Below, in pieces: positions 51,272 to 60,249 of a DNA stretch of 64,000 bases; positions within the stretch are counted from its first letter, which is position 1, and each line of letters begins with the position of its first letter. Position numbers and translations under genes: made by a program. Under the pieces are notes generated by a model. The model worked only from the letters and a program-made list of their open reading frames with translations. It ran no database searches and had not been told where the DNA came from. Location of the stretch: contig OZ007036.1 in NCBI GenBank assembly GCA_963931655.1, forward strand, positions 1,116,001 to 1,180,000, written 5' to 3'. This DNA comes from Butyricicoccus_B sp017886875 (GTDB lineage: Bacteria; Bacillota; Clostridia; Oscillospirales; Butyricicoccaceae).

Positions 51272-52765
51272 TTATGCAGCTTCAAAGCTACCGTCTGACA
51301 GTGAAGTATAACGAATTGGCTGTAATGCAGCTTTTTTACAAAGCTCAAGTGCAGTATCATAGCAAGCATCACCAGTTCCTCCACCAACGGCTTTTAATTC
51401 ATTTATTCTAATTTCTAATTTTTCTAATGTACTAGTTCCCGCTGAAATACCTGCGGTTAATCCTTCATCTTCTTGAAACTCTCTTAATGCTGCAAGCATA
51501 TTTGTGTCAAATGTATCTTGCACAGTATCCATATAACCTAAAAGGTATAATCTACCCGAAAGTGCATGAACCTGTTCAGATTTATCACCATATTTTATTG
51601 TAGAATTAAAATCTAACTCTGGTAGTTGAGATAAAGCAGTATCAATAATACTGTTATCTGAAATTTGTACAGTAGGTGTTATGCCCTTGCCTTCCCAGCA
51701 ACCAGATATAGGTAAATTCATTTCCATACATGTTATAACAAGCTTATATTTTGAAGAAAGCATATCAAAATGATATTGACCTTGTCCTTTACCGTAAGTA
51801 GTTGTACCAACCACTTCAGCTGTACCAGTTTCTTTTAGTATGCCCGCTAGAAGTTCAGCCGCAGAGGCTGTATTTTCATCTACAAGCACACATATTTCAT
51901 TAAGTGGTAGACCTGTACCTTGTGAATAATGTTTTTCAAATCCGCCTTGGTCTTCACGCCATTGTATGCCGCCCATATATGTGCCATCAGTTTCGATTAT
52001 TAAATCAGCCATCTGCCAAGCTACATCTACAAGACCACCACCATTAGCACGTAAATCCAAGATAACAGCTTTTGTGTTTTTCTCGTCAAGACCATTCCAT
52101 ATTTGCTCAAATTCCTCAAAATCGCTTTGTGAGCCCATAGCCTCAACCCTAATATATTCTATACCGTCTTCAACTGTATAATTTGATACATAACTTGGTG
52201 TAATATATGCTCTTGTTAAATCAAATTCAAGAGTTTTATTATCTCTTAGTATAGTTATTTTTACTTGAGTTCCTGCCTCGCCCCTTAGCATTTCCCCAAT
52301 TTTTGACATTTCCATATTTTCTATGGAAGTATCATCTATTTTTATAATTTCGTCCCCATATTTAAACCCTGCATTATCTGCTGGACTACCCTTTTCCACA
52401 TCAATTACTGTGATTTTGCCACTCTGATTTTGTACTGTAACACCTATACCACTTGTTTCAACCAGTGTAGCGAAACCCTGTTCATACTGACTTTTGGTTA
52501 AAAACATAGAGTGAGTATCAAGTGTTTTTAAATAATCATTTACAACTTCTTGTAGCTTGTCTGGATTTTGCTCAATATAAGCATTTTTTTCAGCTACTTC
52601 TTCGCTTGACATCTCATTATTTTGAGTAAATAGACTATTTTGTTCTATTTTCTGCAAAACAAAATCAAATTGTGTTTGTGGTGTACCTGTGAAGGCTGTT
52701 GCACTTGTAAAAGTAATAACTGAAGCTATAGCAAGTGCTGCAAATTTTTTGATTTGGCGAAACAT
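51272..52765 (-). CDS. S41 C-terminal processing peptidase with peptidoglycan-binding domain
   Basis: The 497-residue protein has a signal peptide (1-28), a PDZ domain (about 100-185) and an S41 protease domain. The catalytic Ser lies in DENTASAAELLAG and the catalytic Lys in TYGKGQGQY. A C-terminal peptidoglycan-binding-type repeat (YGDKSEQVHALSGRLYLLG) and a short extra region follow. It should act outside the membrane on cell-wall or regulatory proteins. It is upstream of the unknown gene at 50.2-51.3 kb and downstream of argS. Confidence 0.9.
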   Translation of the reverse strand: MFRQIKKFAALAIASVITFTSATAFTGTPQTQFDFVLQKIEQNSLFTQNNEMSSEEVAEKNAYIEQNPDKLQEVVNDYLKTLDTHSMFLTKSQYEQGFATLVETSGIGVTVQNQSGKITVIDVEKGSPADNAGFKYGDEIIKIDDTSIENMEMSKIGEMLRGEAGTQVKITILRDNKTLEFDLTRAYITPSYVSNYTVEDGIEYIRVEAMGSQSDFEEFEQIWNGLDEKNTKAVILDLRANGGGLVDVAWQMADLIIETDGTYMGGIQWREDQGGFEKHYSQGTGLPLNEICVLVDENTASAAELLAGILKETGTAEVVGTTTYGKGQGQYHFDMLSSKYKLVITCMEMNLPISGCWEGKGITPTVQISDNSIIDTALSQLPELDFNSTIKYGDKSEQVHALSGRLYLLGYMDTVQDTFDTNMLAALREFQEDEGLTAGISAGTSTLEKLEIRINELKAVGGGTGDACYDTALELCKKAALQPIRYTSLSDGSFEAA

Positions 52766-52803
52766 AAAAACGCCTCCTTTTTTTAGGGATTGGGGTTATA
52801 TAA

Positions 52804-54498
52804 TTACATATGTTCAGGAGCATCTACACCTATCATACCAAGTACATTTTTGATAGTTTGAGCTGCTGCTTTACATAGCATTAAACGAGCGTCACGAATA
52901 GATGGTTCAGCATCATTTACACGACAGGAATTATAAAATCTATGGAACTGAGCTGCAAGACTTACACCGTATTTGTTCATCTGTGAAGGGTCTCTATCAT
53001 TTGCAGCACTAATAATTTCCTCTGGAAGCTGTGCAATAACACGAATAAGTGCCTTTTCATCATTTTCAGTTAACACAGTTAAGTCAACATCTTCTACATT
53101 TGGAAGTGCATGACCGTTTTCTGTTGCACTCTTGATAACAGAGCAAATTCTAGCATGAGCATACTGAACATAATAAAGAGGGTTTTCACTATCCTGCTTT
53201 ACAGCTAAATCAAGGTCAAATTCCATCTGAGTTTCAGCAGCACGAGAGTTAAAGAAGAAACGAGCTGCATCAACTGGAATTTCATCAAGCAAATCAGAAA
53301 GGGTTAAACTTTTGCCTGTACGTTTGCTCATACGCACAACTTCACCGCCTTGCATCATACGTACAAGCTGCATAAGCACAATTTCAAGACGCTCAGAACC
53401 ATTTAAACCAATAGCATCAAGTGCTCTTTGCAGACGTGCCACATGTCCATGGTGGTCAGCACCCCAAATATTAATTACTCTATCAAAATGACGTGTTTCA
53501 AACTTATTTCTATGATAAGCTATATCGGCTGCAAAATAAGTATAGAAACCATTTGCACGACGAAGCACATCATCTTTTTCCGCACCAAATGCAGTGGAAC
53601 GCAGCCATAAAGCACCATCTTTTTCATATGTTACACCAGCATCAGAAAGCATTTTAACAGTTTCCTCAACTGCACCAGACTGATGAAGTGTGCTTTCTCT
53701 AAACCATACATCATAAGTGATTTTATAACGAGCTAAATCACGCTGCATTTTTTCGATATTATGTGGCAGACCAAAACCAACAATAGCATCAAAACGTTCT
53801 TCTTCTGTCATATCAAGCAATTTATCACCATGAGCATCAACAAGCATTTGAGCAAGCTCTTTGATATCTGCACCTTGATACCAAGAAGGGTCAAATTCAA
53901 TAGCATCTTCACCCTTGATAATCTGAATATATCTACCTTCAACAGAATGAGCGAACTTGTCCACCTGATTACCAGCGTCATTTATATAAAATTCTCTTGT
54001 TACATCATGACCTGCCCAGCTTAACACCTCAGCTAGACAGTCACCTAATACACCACCACGAGCATTACCCATATGCATAGGGCCTGTTGGGTTTGCAGAT
54101 ACAAACTCAACCATAATTTTCTCTGGATTTTCTAGCTTGGTTTTACCGTAGTTTTCGCCCTCTAAAACAGCGGTTTTCAGTGCATTTTTATACCAATCCA
54201 TATTATATGTGAAATTGATAAAACCAGCACCAGCAATATCAACCTTAGCAAAACAAGTACCATCAAGCTCCATATTTTCAACTAGAGCTTCAGCAATTTT
54301 TCTTGGTGGCATACGAAGCAATTTTGCACACTGCATAGCAACAGTGCTTGCCCAGTCGCCATTACTTGCATCTTTTGGTGTTTCAACTGCTATTTTTGGC
54401 AGTTCTGCCTGTGGAAGTAAGCCCTGTGAAACCGCTTTTTCATATGCTGCTTTAACAATATTTGAAGCCTCAATTCTTGCATTTTCCATTAAGTTCAT
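52804..54498 (-). CDS. argS: Arginyl-tRNA synthetase
   Basis: The 564-residue class I synthetase has the HIGH-type motif in NPTGPMHMGNARGG, the KMSKS-type RMSKRTGKSLTL and the C-terminal DALR anticodon-binding domain. The N-terminal add-1 domain is present. It lies 18 bases downstream of the DUF1934 gene, the same pairing as ywiB-argS in Bacillus. Confidence 0.97.
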   Translation of the reverse strand: MNLMENARIEASNIVKAAYEKAVSQGLLPQAELPKIAVETPKDASNGDWASTVAMQCAKLLRMPPRKIAEALVENMELDGTCFAKVDIAGAGFINFTYNMDWYKNALKTAVLEGENYGKTKLENPEKIMVEFVSANPTGPMHMGNARGGVLGDCLAEVLSWAGHDVTREFYINDAGNQVDKFAHSVEGRYIQIIKGEDAIEFDPSWYQGADIKELAQMLVDAHGDKLLDMTEEERFDAIVGFGLPHNIEKMQRDLARYKITYDVWFRESTLHQSGAVEETVKMLSDAGVTYEKDGALWLRSTAFGAEKDDVLRRANGFYTYFAADIAYHRNKFETRHFDRVINIWGADHHGHVARLQRALDAIGLNGSERLEIVLMQLVRMMQGGEVVRMSKRTGKSLTLSDLLDEIPVDAARFFFNSRAAETQMEFDLDLAVKQDSENPLYYVQYAHARICSVIKSATENGHALPNVEDVDLTVLTENDEKALIRVIAQLPEEIISAANDRDPSQMNKYGVSLAAQFHRFYNSCRVNDAEPSIRDARLMLCKAAAQTIKNVLGMIGVDAPEHM

Positions 54499-54516
54499 TT
54501 TTGTTACACTCTCCTA

Positions 54517-54960
54517 TTATTTATCATCTAAATCCTGTCCAGTTGCTTTAATAATCATTCTAAAATGATGGTTGCCAATCATAGATTGGTCTACTTCAAC
54601 TGTATAATCTATTTCTAGCTCTCCACCATATTCACCTATTGTATTTCTAAGCTGATTTGTATGTGTTGAGATAGTCATCGCACCAAATTCTGTGTGATAA
54701 AGTCCTACATGACGTTGATTTTTGCCAAAAATCATTTCTGAAGGATAAGTACCTGTTCTCATCATAGTTACTGTATCACCATCTATTTTAACAGTTGTAC
54801 GAGTACCTAAAAGCCCAGTAAGTTCACTTTCCTCATAAGAAATATAAAATTTCCCGCCACGCTTATAAAATCTAGCCTGTGTTATAAGGTCGATTTTTTC
54901 CTCGTCACAGCCCTCAAATCGTTGTGTCGAGCGTATCGACAACAATGCATCTTTTTTCAT
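54517..54960 (-). CDS. DUF1934 beta-barrel protein (YwiB-like)
   Basis: The 147-residue protein has an alternating beta-strand pattern and the family segments GKFYISYEESELTGLLGT and TVTMMRTGTYPSEMIF. The function of the family is unknown. Linkage to argS is conserved in Firmicutes. Confidence 0.82.
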   Translation of the reverse strand: MKKDALLSIRSTQRFEGCDEEKIDLITQARFYKRGGKFYISYEESELTGLLGTRTTVKIDGDTVTMMRTGTYPSEMIFGKNQRHVGLYHTEFGAMTISTHTNQLRNTIGEYGGELEIDYTVEVDQSMIGNHHFRMIIKATGQDLDDK

Positions 54961-54979
54961 ATCTTCCTCGTTTTATAGT

Positions 54980-55780
54980 TTAATATGTTGCTATTTCAAC
55001 ATTTCCCACCTGTTCAGCAATTTCACCATTTAAGAAAATATGTGAAAGAGCTTTAAATGACTCTGGGTCATCAGATACAAAATATTTTGTTTCAGCGTCT
55101 TTATTGTCTGATAAAGTCAAAATACGTTTTGCATAATCGGCAGCAGCCGCACCAGAGTCTATAAGCTCAACATTTTCACCCATAAAATCGGATATAACCT
55201 CTTTAATCAGTGGAAAATGTGTACAACCTAAAATTAAAGTATCTATATCTTGTTCTTTAAGCTCGGTTAAGTATTCTTTTACAACCGTTTCTATAACAAT
55301 ATCACCTTTGTTAACTCTGCCATTTTCAACAAGAGGTACAAAAAGCGGACAAGCTTTTGTAAATATTTTAAGCTCTGGTTTATGCTCATGCAAAAAACGC
55401 TCATAGGAACCAGATTTTATTGTGCTTGCTGTGCCAATAACACCTATGCGACCATTTTTAGTTTTTTCCATTGCGGCTAAACTTGCAGGCTCTACAACAC
55501 CAATCATAGGTATATTTTGCTCTTTTGAAACTGTATTTAATGCAACAGAAGAAACTGTACCGCAAGCCACCACAATAGCTTTTATATCAAATGAACGCAA
55601 AAAAGCGACATCTTGCCTTGTATAATGTAAAATAGTTTGAGCTGAGCGACTACCATAAGGCACTCTACCAGTATCGCCAAAATAAATAATGCTTTCATTT
55701 GGCATTATCTCATGTATACGACGAACAGCAGTCAAACCACCCACACCAGAGTCAAAAACACCAATCGGTCTATTATCCAT
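54980..55780 (-). CDS. murI: Glutamate racemase
   Basis: The 266-residue enzyme supplies D-glutamate for peptidoglycan. It shows the IGVFDSGVGGLT start, the first catalytic Cys in VVACGTVS and the second in LGCTHFPL. The ATG at 55780 has GGAGGAG at good spacing; six codons further upstream are not favoured. It overlaps the end of ddl by 8 bases, so the two peptidoglycan-precursor genes are coupled. Confidence 0.95.
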   Translation of the reverse strand: MDNRPIGVFDSGVGGLTAVRRIHEIMPNESIIYFGDTGRVPYGSRSAQTILHYTRQDVAFLRSFDIKAIVVACGTVSSVALNTVSKEQNIPMIGVVEPASLAAMEKTKNGRIGVIGTASTIKSGSYERFLHEHKPELKIFTKACPLFVPLVENGRVNKGDIVIETVVKEYLTELKEQDIDTLILGCTHFPLIKEVISDFMGENVELIDSGAAAADYAKRILTLSDNKDAETKYFVSDDPESFKALSHIFLNGEIAEQVGNVEIATY

Positions 55781-56837
55781 TATGCTCCTCCAGTGCAAGG
55801 CTAATTAATTTATCAATTAGCTCACTATATGCTATGCCACCATAACCGAAAAGCTTTGGATACATGCTTATAGATGTAAAACCTGGAATTGTGTTAATCT
55901 CATTAAATATAATTTCCTCTGTATCAGTGCAGAAAAAGTCAACTCTTGAAAGTCCTCTGCAACCCATAGAAGTATAAACAATAACTGCATTTTCTCTAAG
56001 TTCTTTCATAGCTTTATCCGAAATTCTAGCAGGTATATAAAGTGCAGAAGAATCATCTTTATATTTAGCGTCATAAGTGTAAAATTCTTGAGTTGGAGCA
56101 ATTTCACCAGCAATAGAGGCTACTGGTTCTAAATTGCCCATAACTGCAACTTCTACTTCTCTACCCTTTATAAATTCCTCAATTAAAACCTTGTTATCCC
56201 AGTTAAAAGCCTCGTCTAAACCTTGCTCTAGGCTCTGCATATCTACAGCTTTATGTACACCAACAGATGAACCAGAAGAACATGGCTTTATAAACACTGG
56301 AAAATTTTTAAGCTTTTCCATAGCTTTTTTCATAACCTGCTGTTTATCTTTTTGATATTCATGTTTAATAGCAAGTGCATAAGCCGCTTGACGCACACTT
56401 GTGGTATCTACAACAATTTTTGTTATGCTTTTATCCATAGTGTTAGCACTTGCCGCAACGCCACAACCTACATAAGGTATTCCTGCAAGCTCCAAAAGCC
56501 CTTGAATTGTTCCATCTTCACCACCGCTACCGTGAAGCACTGGGAAACAACAATCAATTTTTATTAAATCTGTTTTTTCTTTATTAAATACAGCTATTGA
56601 CCTTGAAACTTTGTCAGGTATAATAACTGCATTTACAAGTTCATTATTATCCCATTCACAACGCTCGATTTTATCTTCATCTATCTCATTAAGCAGTTTC
56701 CACTCGCCTTTTTTTGTTATTCCTATAACATATAAATCATATTTATCTCTATCTATATTTCTAAGTATAGAAGCTACTGAAAGGCATGAAACCTCATGCT
56801 CACTTGAAGCCCCACCAAATAACACTAAAAGTTTCAT
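55773..56837 (-). CDS. ddl: D-alanine--D-alanine ligase
   Basis: The 354-residue ATP-grasp ligase makes the D-Ala-D-Ala dipeptide. Visible are LFGGASSEHEVS, HGSGGEDGTIQGLLE, IKPCSSGSSVGV and FNEINTIPGFTSISMYP. The active-site Tyr-Lys-Asp loop is present as YDAKYKDDSS, the pattern of ordinary D-Ala-D-Ala enzymes. Confidence 0.96.
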   Translation of the reverse strand: MKLLVLFGGASSEHEVSCLSVASILRNIDRDKYDLYVIGITKKGEWKLLNEIDEDKIERCEWDNNELVNAVIIPDKVSRSIAVFNKEKTDLIKIDCCFPVLHGSGGEDGTIQGLLELAGIPYVGCGVAASANTMDKSITKIVVDTTSVRQAAYALAIKHEYQKDKQQVMKKAMEKLKNFPVFIKPCSSGSSVGVHKAVDMQSLEQGLDEAFNWDNKVLIEEFIKGREVEVAVMGNLEPVASIAGEIAPTQEFYTYDAKYKDDSSALYIPARISDKAMKELRENAVIVYTSMGCRGLSRVDFFCTDTEEIIFNEINTIPGFTSISMYPKLFGYGGIAYSELIDKLISLALEEHNG

Positions 56838-56884
56838 ATTAAATCAAATACTCCTTTATAGATTGACATATATATTCAGTATTA

Positions 56885-56913
56885 AGTATACGATAAAAAT
56901 CTTAAAAACACAA
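56885..56913 (-). promoter_or_regulatory. Probable promoter of the ddl-murI-argS unit
   Basis: On the - strand TTGTGT (56908-56913) is 17 bases from TATACT (56885-56890). Confidence 0.6.
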
Positions 56914-56986
56914 ACAATTACACAAAAAATACAGAACAAATAGTTATAATATACACGGTTAAATCTGTGCAAAATGTTGTTATATC

Positions 56987-57016
56987 TTGACATATAACCA
57001 TTTGCTATAATATAGT
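56987..57016 (+). promoter_or_regulatory. Probable promoter of the HAAS/DUF1700 gene
   Basis: TTGACA (56987-56992) is 18 bases from TATAGT (57011-57016). GGGAGG and a GTG start follow closely. Confidence 0.6.
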
Positions 57017-57040
57017 TATGCTTAAAGGGAGGAAAAATGA

Positions 57041-57643
57041 GTGAATAAGGAAGAATTTCTCTCGGTGCTCGAAAAAGAGCTTGAAGTTTTACCTGATGAA
57101 AAGCGTGAAAAAGCTATGAGCTATTATAAAGCATGTTTTGACTCAGTGGACGAATTAAGCGAAAAAGCTATTATTTTCAAGCTTGGAAGTCCAAAACTTA
57201 TAGCTAATAATATAATAAAAGAGCATCAGAAAAGTATAAAACTTGAAAATTTATCAGATAATAAGAAAAAAATTTTTATCTTTTTTGAAAATTTAAAAAT
57301 AGGTAAATATAAATTTAATACTAAAAATATAATTTTAGCTGTTGTACTTCTTTTAATTTTTATATTTTTTATACTGCCGCTTCTAGGAAATGTATCTGTT
57401 GTTCTTTTTGCTGTACTGTGCGTTATTTTTGGCATTATATTAGCGGTTGTTTTACTACCTTTAGTAGTTTTTTCAATAGGTGTTGGACTTGTTTTTGTAT
57501 CTATATTTAGTTTATGGGATATAAAAAATACATTTTTGCCGCTTATTTTAGGTATTATCTGCATTATATCAAGCTATTTTATCGGAAAATTTATGTACAG
57601 CAAAATTAAAAAAGCATATTTAGAGCAATTCCATGACAGATAG
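57041..57643 (+). CDS. HAAS/DUF1700-type membrane protein with an IS630-derived C-terminus
   Basis: The 200-residue protein starts at GTG with GGGAGG upstream. The N-terminal 65 residues form the HAAS helical domain (EEFLSVLEKELEVLPDEKREK). Several hydrophobic helices follow (about 95-190). DUF1700 proteins usually pair with PadR regulators and are thought to sense or transduce membrane signals. The IS630 copy begins inside codon 194, so the final EQFHDR and the stop are encoded by the IS inverted repeat. Removing the IS in silico restores a KLKV ending, with the stop inside the shared terminator. Confidence 0.82.
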   Translation: MNKEEFLSVLEKELEVLPDEKREKAMSYYKACFDSVDELSEKAIIFKLGSPKLIANNIIKEHQKSIKLENLSDNKKKIFIFFENLKIGKYKFNTKNIILAVVLLLIFIFFILPLLGNVSVVLFAVLCVIFGIILAVVLLPLVVFSIGVGLVFVSIFSLWDIKNTFLPLILGIICIISSYFIGKFMYSKIKKAYLEQFHDR

Positions 57644-57676
57644 CGAAATTATATGGTATAATAAAAAAAAGACCAA

Positions 57677-58057
57677 GTGGTGAGAAAAATGGTGCCAGTA
57701 AACATAAGAAAGATTATAATATCAGATTTGAAAAAAGGAATAAAAGTTAATGAAATTAGTAGAGTTTTAGATGTTAACAAAGCAACAATATATCGTATAA
57801 AGAGAAAATATGAAGAAACAGGGATGCTTGAAGGAAACTATGAACCATGTGGTAAAAAATCTGAATTAGATGAAGTTGGACTTGAAAAATTAAAAGAACT
57901 TGTTTTAAAACAACCAGATATTACATTAGAAGAAATTCGACAAACAATGAATCTTTCTATAAAAAAGTCTCAAATTAGTTATATTCTTCGTAATAAACTT
58001 GGATTTCGTTTTAAAAAAAGATGGTTTATGCTAGAGAACAAAAACGAGCAGACATAG
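57677..58057 (+). CDS. IS630 transposase, N-terminal frame
   Basis: The 126-residue frame contains the helix-turn-helix DNA-binding part (NEISRVLDVNKATIYRIKR) and the second Lys-rich HTH-like domain typical of IS630 transposases. The frame leaves the coding phase after GFRFKK at a run of seven A residues (58013-58019) and ends soon after. The start was not resolved among nearby ATG codons at 57677 and 57689. Confidence 0.85.
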   Translation: MVRKMVPVNIRKIIISDLKKGIKVNEISRVLDVNKATIYRIKRKYEETGMLEGNYEPCGKKSELDEVGLEKLKELVLKQPDITLEEIRQTMNLSIKKSQISYILRNKLGFRFKKRWFMLENKNEQT

Positions 58058-58620
58058 CTGAATACCGAGAAAGATTCAAAGAAAAATTAAAAACAATAGA
58101 TAAAGCTAAATTAGTGTTTTTAGATGAAAGTGGTGTAAATTTAAATCTAACTCGTAGATATGGGCGAGCACAAGGAAAAGCACGTGTTAGAGATTATACA
58201 CCATTAAATATTCCTAAATCTACAACATTGTTATCTTCAATAAGAACAGATGGTACTATGATTCATAAGGAATTTACAGGAGCTTTAAATGGTCAATATT
58301 TTGTTAAGTATATAAAAGAACAACTTGTACCATCTCTTCATAAAGATGATATTGTTATAATGGATAATTTAAGAACACATAAAGTCAATGGTGTTAAACA
58401 AGCTATTGAATCTGTTGGTGCTAAATTAATTTATCTGCCTCCATATAGTCCTGATTTTAACCCTATTGAGATGCTTTGGTCTAAAATTAAAGCTATTTTG
58501 AGAAATTGGAAAGCCAGAACTCCTGAATCTCTTACTAGCTCTATTTCTCGTGCCTATAAACTTATTTCTTTATCTGATATTTCTGGTTGGTTTGACAAAA
58601 TGGATTATTTGCATTCTTAA
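58021..58620 (+). CDS. IS630 transposase, C-terminal DDE frame
   Basis: The frame of up to 199 residues carries the DDE catalytic triad: D in VFLDESGVNLN, D in IVIMDNLRTHK and E in YSPDFNPIEMLWSKIK. It lies in the -1 phase relative to the N-terminal frame, with an A7-G slippery run at the junction. A -1 shift there gives a continuous GFRFKKK-MVYAREQKR junction typical of the family. It therefore probably forms one protein by programmed frameshifting; a plain inactivating mutation is the alternative. Confidence 0.87.
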   Translation: MVYAREQKRADIAEYRERFKEKLKTIDKAKLVFLDESGVNLNLTRRYGRAQGKARVRDYTPLNIPKSTTLLSSIRTDGTMIHKEFTGALNGQYFVKYIKEQLVPSLHKDDIVIMDNLRTHKVNGVKQAIESVGAKLIYLPPYSPDFNPIEMLWSKIKAILRNWKARTPESLTSSISRAYKLISLSDISGWFDKMDYLHS

Positions 58621-58640
58621 CAGGAATTGCTCTAAAATTA

Positions 58641-58670
58641 AAGGTCTGAGATTTTTATTTCTCAGACCTT
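58641..58670. terminator. Shared terminator of two convergent HAAS genes
   Basis: AAGGTCTGAGA (58641-58651) pairs with TCTCAGACCTT (58660-58670), with T-rich sequence on both sides. Each arm contains a TGA stop codon: that of the - gene, and that of the + gene before the IS630 insertion. Confidence 0.85.
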
Positions 58671-58985
58671 TCTAATTATTATATTTATTACAAATATCAT
58701 CACAATTATTATTGATACCCAAATCATAGTGTTTGTATTTGACCTTTTTACAATGCCATCTGATTTATTATCTTTAGAAAATGCTCTACCAACTTTTTCA
58801 GCATCACCCATAAGCATTATCGCTTGCTCGACCGCTTGTTCATGGCTTAAACCATCGTTTTCAAGCTGACGTATTCTATCATTTAGATGTGCTGTTAATT
58901 CTTTTCTGATAATCCTTCTTTGAGACGGTGTTAATTTATATGCACATACTTTATCCAGCCATTCAGTCATTTTCTGATTTTGCAC
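58662..58985 (-). CDS. HAAS-domain single-pass membrane protein
   Basis: The roughly 107-residue protein has an N-terminal HAAS/permease-prefix helical domain (TEWLDKVCAYKLTPSQRRIIRKEL; HLNDRIRQLENDG) and one C-terminal membrane helix (about 85-103). The GTG at 58985 has GGAGG 8 bases upstream. An ATG five codons later overlaps the padR stop and is also possible. It is coupled to padR, the usual partner of HAAS proteins. Confidence 0.75.
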   Translation of the reverse strand: MQNQKMTEWLDKVCAYKLTPSQRRIIRKELTAHLNDRIRQLENDGLSHEQAVEQAIMLMGDAEKVGRAFSKDNKSDGIVKRSNTNTMIWVSIIIVMIFVINIIIRKV

Positions 58986-59301
58986 ATACTCCACCTCCAA
59001 CTTTGCTTGGCATATGATTTGGATATAATTTTCTTAAATATGATAAAAAATGTATACCTTGACGCTTAACCTTGTAAAATCGTCGTATACCAACCTCTGT
59101 TTGCTTTTCATAGCTTGTTATAAGCCCTTTACTTTGCATTTCATGGAGCAAAGGGTAAATCATAGCTTCTTCAGATAAAAAGGCAAATTCCCGTCTTATT
59201 TCCATCATACGAATAAGACCAAAACCCGTCTGTTCTCCTTGCTCTAAAAGAGATAAAACAAGCAGCATTTTAGTTCTATCTGATGTTTCTGGATACGACA
59301 T
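58963..59301 (-). CDS. PadR-family transcriptional regulator
   Basis: The 112-residue winged-helix protein (MLLVLSLLEQGEQTGFGLIR; SEEAMIYPLLHEMQSKGL; RRFYKVKRQG) is shorter at its C-terminus than long PadR forms and fits the PadR-s2 type that precedes HAAS/DUF1700 genes. It probably represses its own unit. The inducer is unknown. Confidence 0.88.
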   Translation of the reverse strand: MSYPETSDRTKMLLVLSLLEQGEQTGFGLIRMMEIRREFAFLSEEAMIYPLLHEMQSKGLITSYEKQTEVGIRRFYKVKRQGIHFLSYLRKLYPNHMPSKVGGGVCAKSEND

Positions 59302-59323
59302 AAAAATTCACCTCTTTTTTAGA

Positions 59324-60133
59324 TTAAATAAGATTTAAATATTTACAGAAATCTGAAACAGCTCCTTCATGTGCATTACAACAAATATACTGTACTTTGC
59401 TTTTTGCAGCGTCGGTTGCATCTGCTGGACAGCCAGAATATGCTGCTGTTTCAAAAAGCTCTATATCATTTTGATTATCGCCTATTGCTGCAGTATTTTT
59501 TAAATCAATATTAAGTTGTTTGCATAAAACTTTCAGTGCTGTACCTTTATTTATTCCACCCGCATAAATATCTATATAAGTTGATTGGCTTTTACAAATT
59601 GAAATCTCTGGGTTTGTATCTTTGCTCATAGCTTGCATAGTTTCATCAATTTGACTACTTGTACCAAAAAATAAAAACTTAGGATTTGGTTTGTCAAGCA
59701 CTTCTGTCATATCATCATAACACTTGATTGGACAGCCTAAAAACTCACTTTCTTTTATAAGTTCGTCTGATATTTTATTTGTATGTAAAATGTTATTTCG
59801 TGGTATTATAATTGTTGCTGGCATATTATGATATTTATCATAAATATAATGCATATTTTTAGGAGTTATTATACCCACTATATGTGTCTTTTTATTTTTT
59901 ACATCATAAATCTGACTGCCGCCATTCATTAGAAAATAATCAACACAATCCCAAAGCTCTAACCTATCAAGTGCAGGAGTTATAACTTCAAATTCTCTGC
60001 CTGTTGCAAAACATATTATGCAGCCTTGCTCTTTTAATTTTTTTAATGTATTTTTATCACGCTCGTTTATATTTTGACGGTCATAAAAAAGTGTGCCGTC
60101 TAGGTCTGTGGCAAATAAAGCTATCTTTTCCAT
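59324..60133 (-). CDS. Cof-type HAD-superfamily phosphatase
   Basis: The 269-residue protein has HAD motif I LFATDLDGTLF, motif II in ICFATGREFE, and motifs III/IV with GDNQNDIELFE. The C2-type cap lies between. Cof-type enzymes dephosphorylate sugar phosphates or flavin- and pyridoxal-type phosphates; the substrate is not predictable. The ATG at 60133 has GGGAGGA directly upstream. Seven upstream codons in frame were not used. Confidence 0.88.
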   Translation of the reverse strand: MEKIALFATDLDGTLFYDRQNINERDKNTLKKLKEQGCIICFATGREFEVITPALDRLELWDCVDYFLMNGGSQIYDVKNKKTHIVGIITPKNMHYIYDKYHNMPATIIIPRNNILHTNKISDELIKESEFLGCPIKCYDDMTEVLDKPNPKFLFFGTSSQIDETMQAMSKDTNPEISICKSQSTYIDIYAGGINKGTALKVLCKQLNIDLKNTAAIGDNQNDIELFETAAYSGCPADATDAAKSKVQYICCNAHEGAVSDFCKYLNLI

Positions 60134-60249
60134 AAATCCTCCCAATTTAATCATGTCCTAATTTTATCTTCAGTATACCATAGTAGTATTTAAATTTAAA
60201 CAATATAGATATATAATTAAATAAAACTTAAAAAGTGAGGATTAAAAAA

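Larger units (their letters stand above)
57621..58634 (+). mobile_element. IS630-family insertion sequence
   Basis: TA lies at each border (57621-57622 and 58633-58634), the target duplication expected of IS630/Tc1 elements. The terminal inverted repeats are GAGCAATTCC (57623-57632) and GGAATTGCTC (58623-58632). Including flanking bases the match extends over 14 bp (TTTAGAGCAATTCC). The element is about 1.0 kb and carries one transposase split over two frames. Confidence 0.92.
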
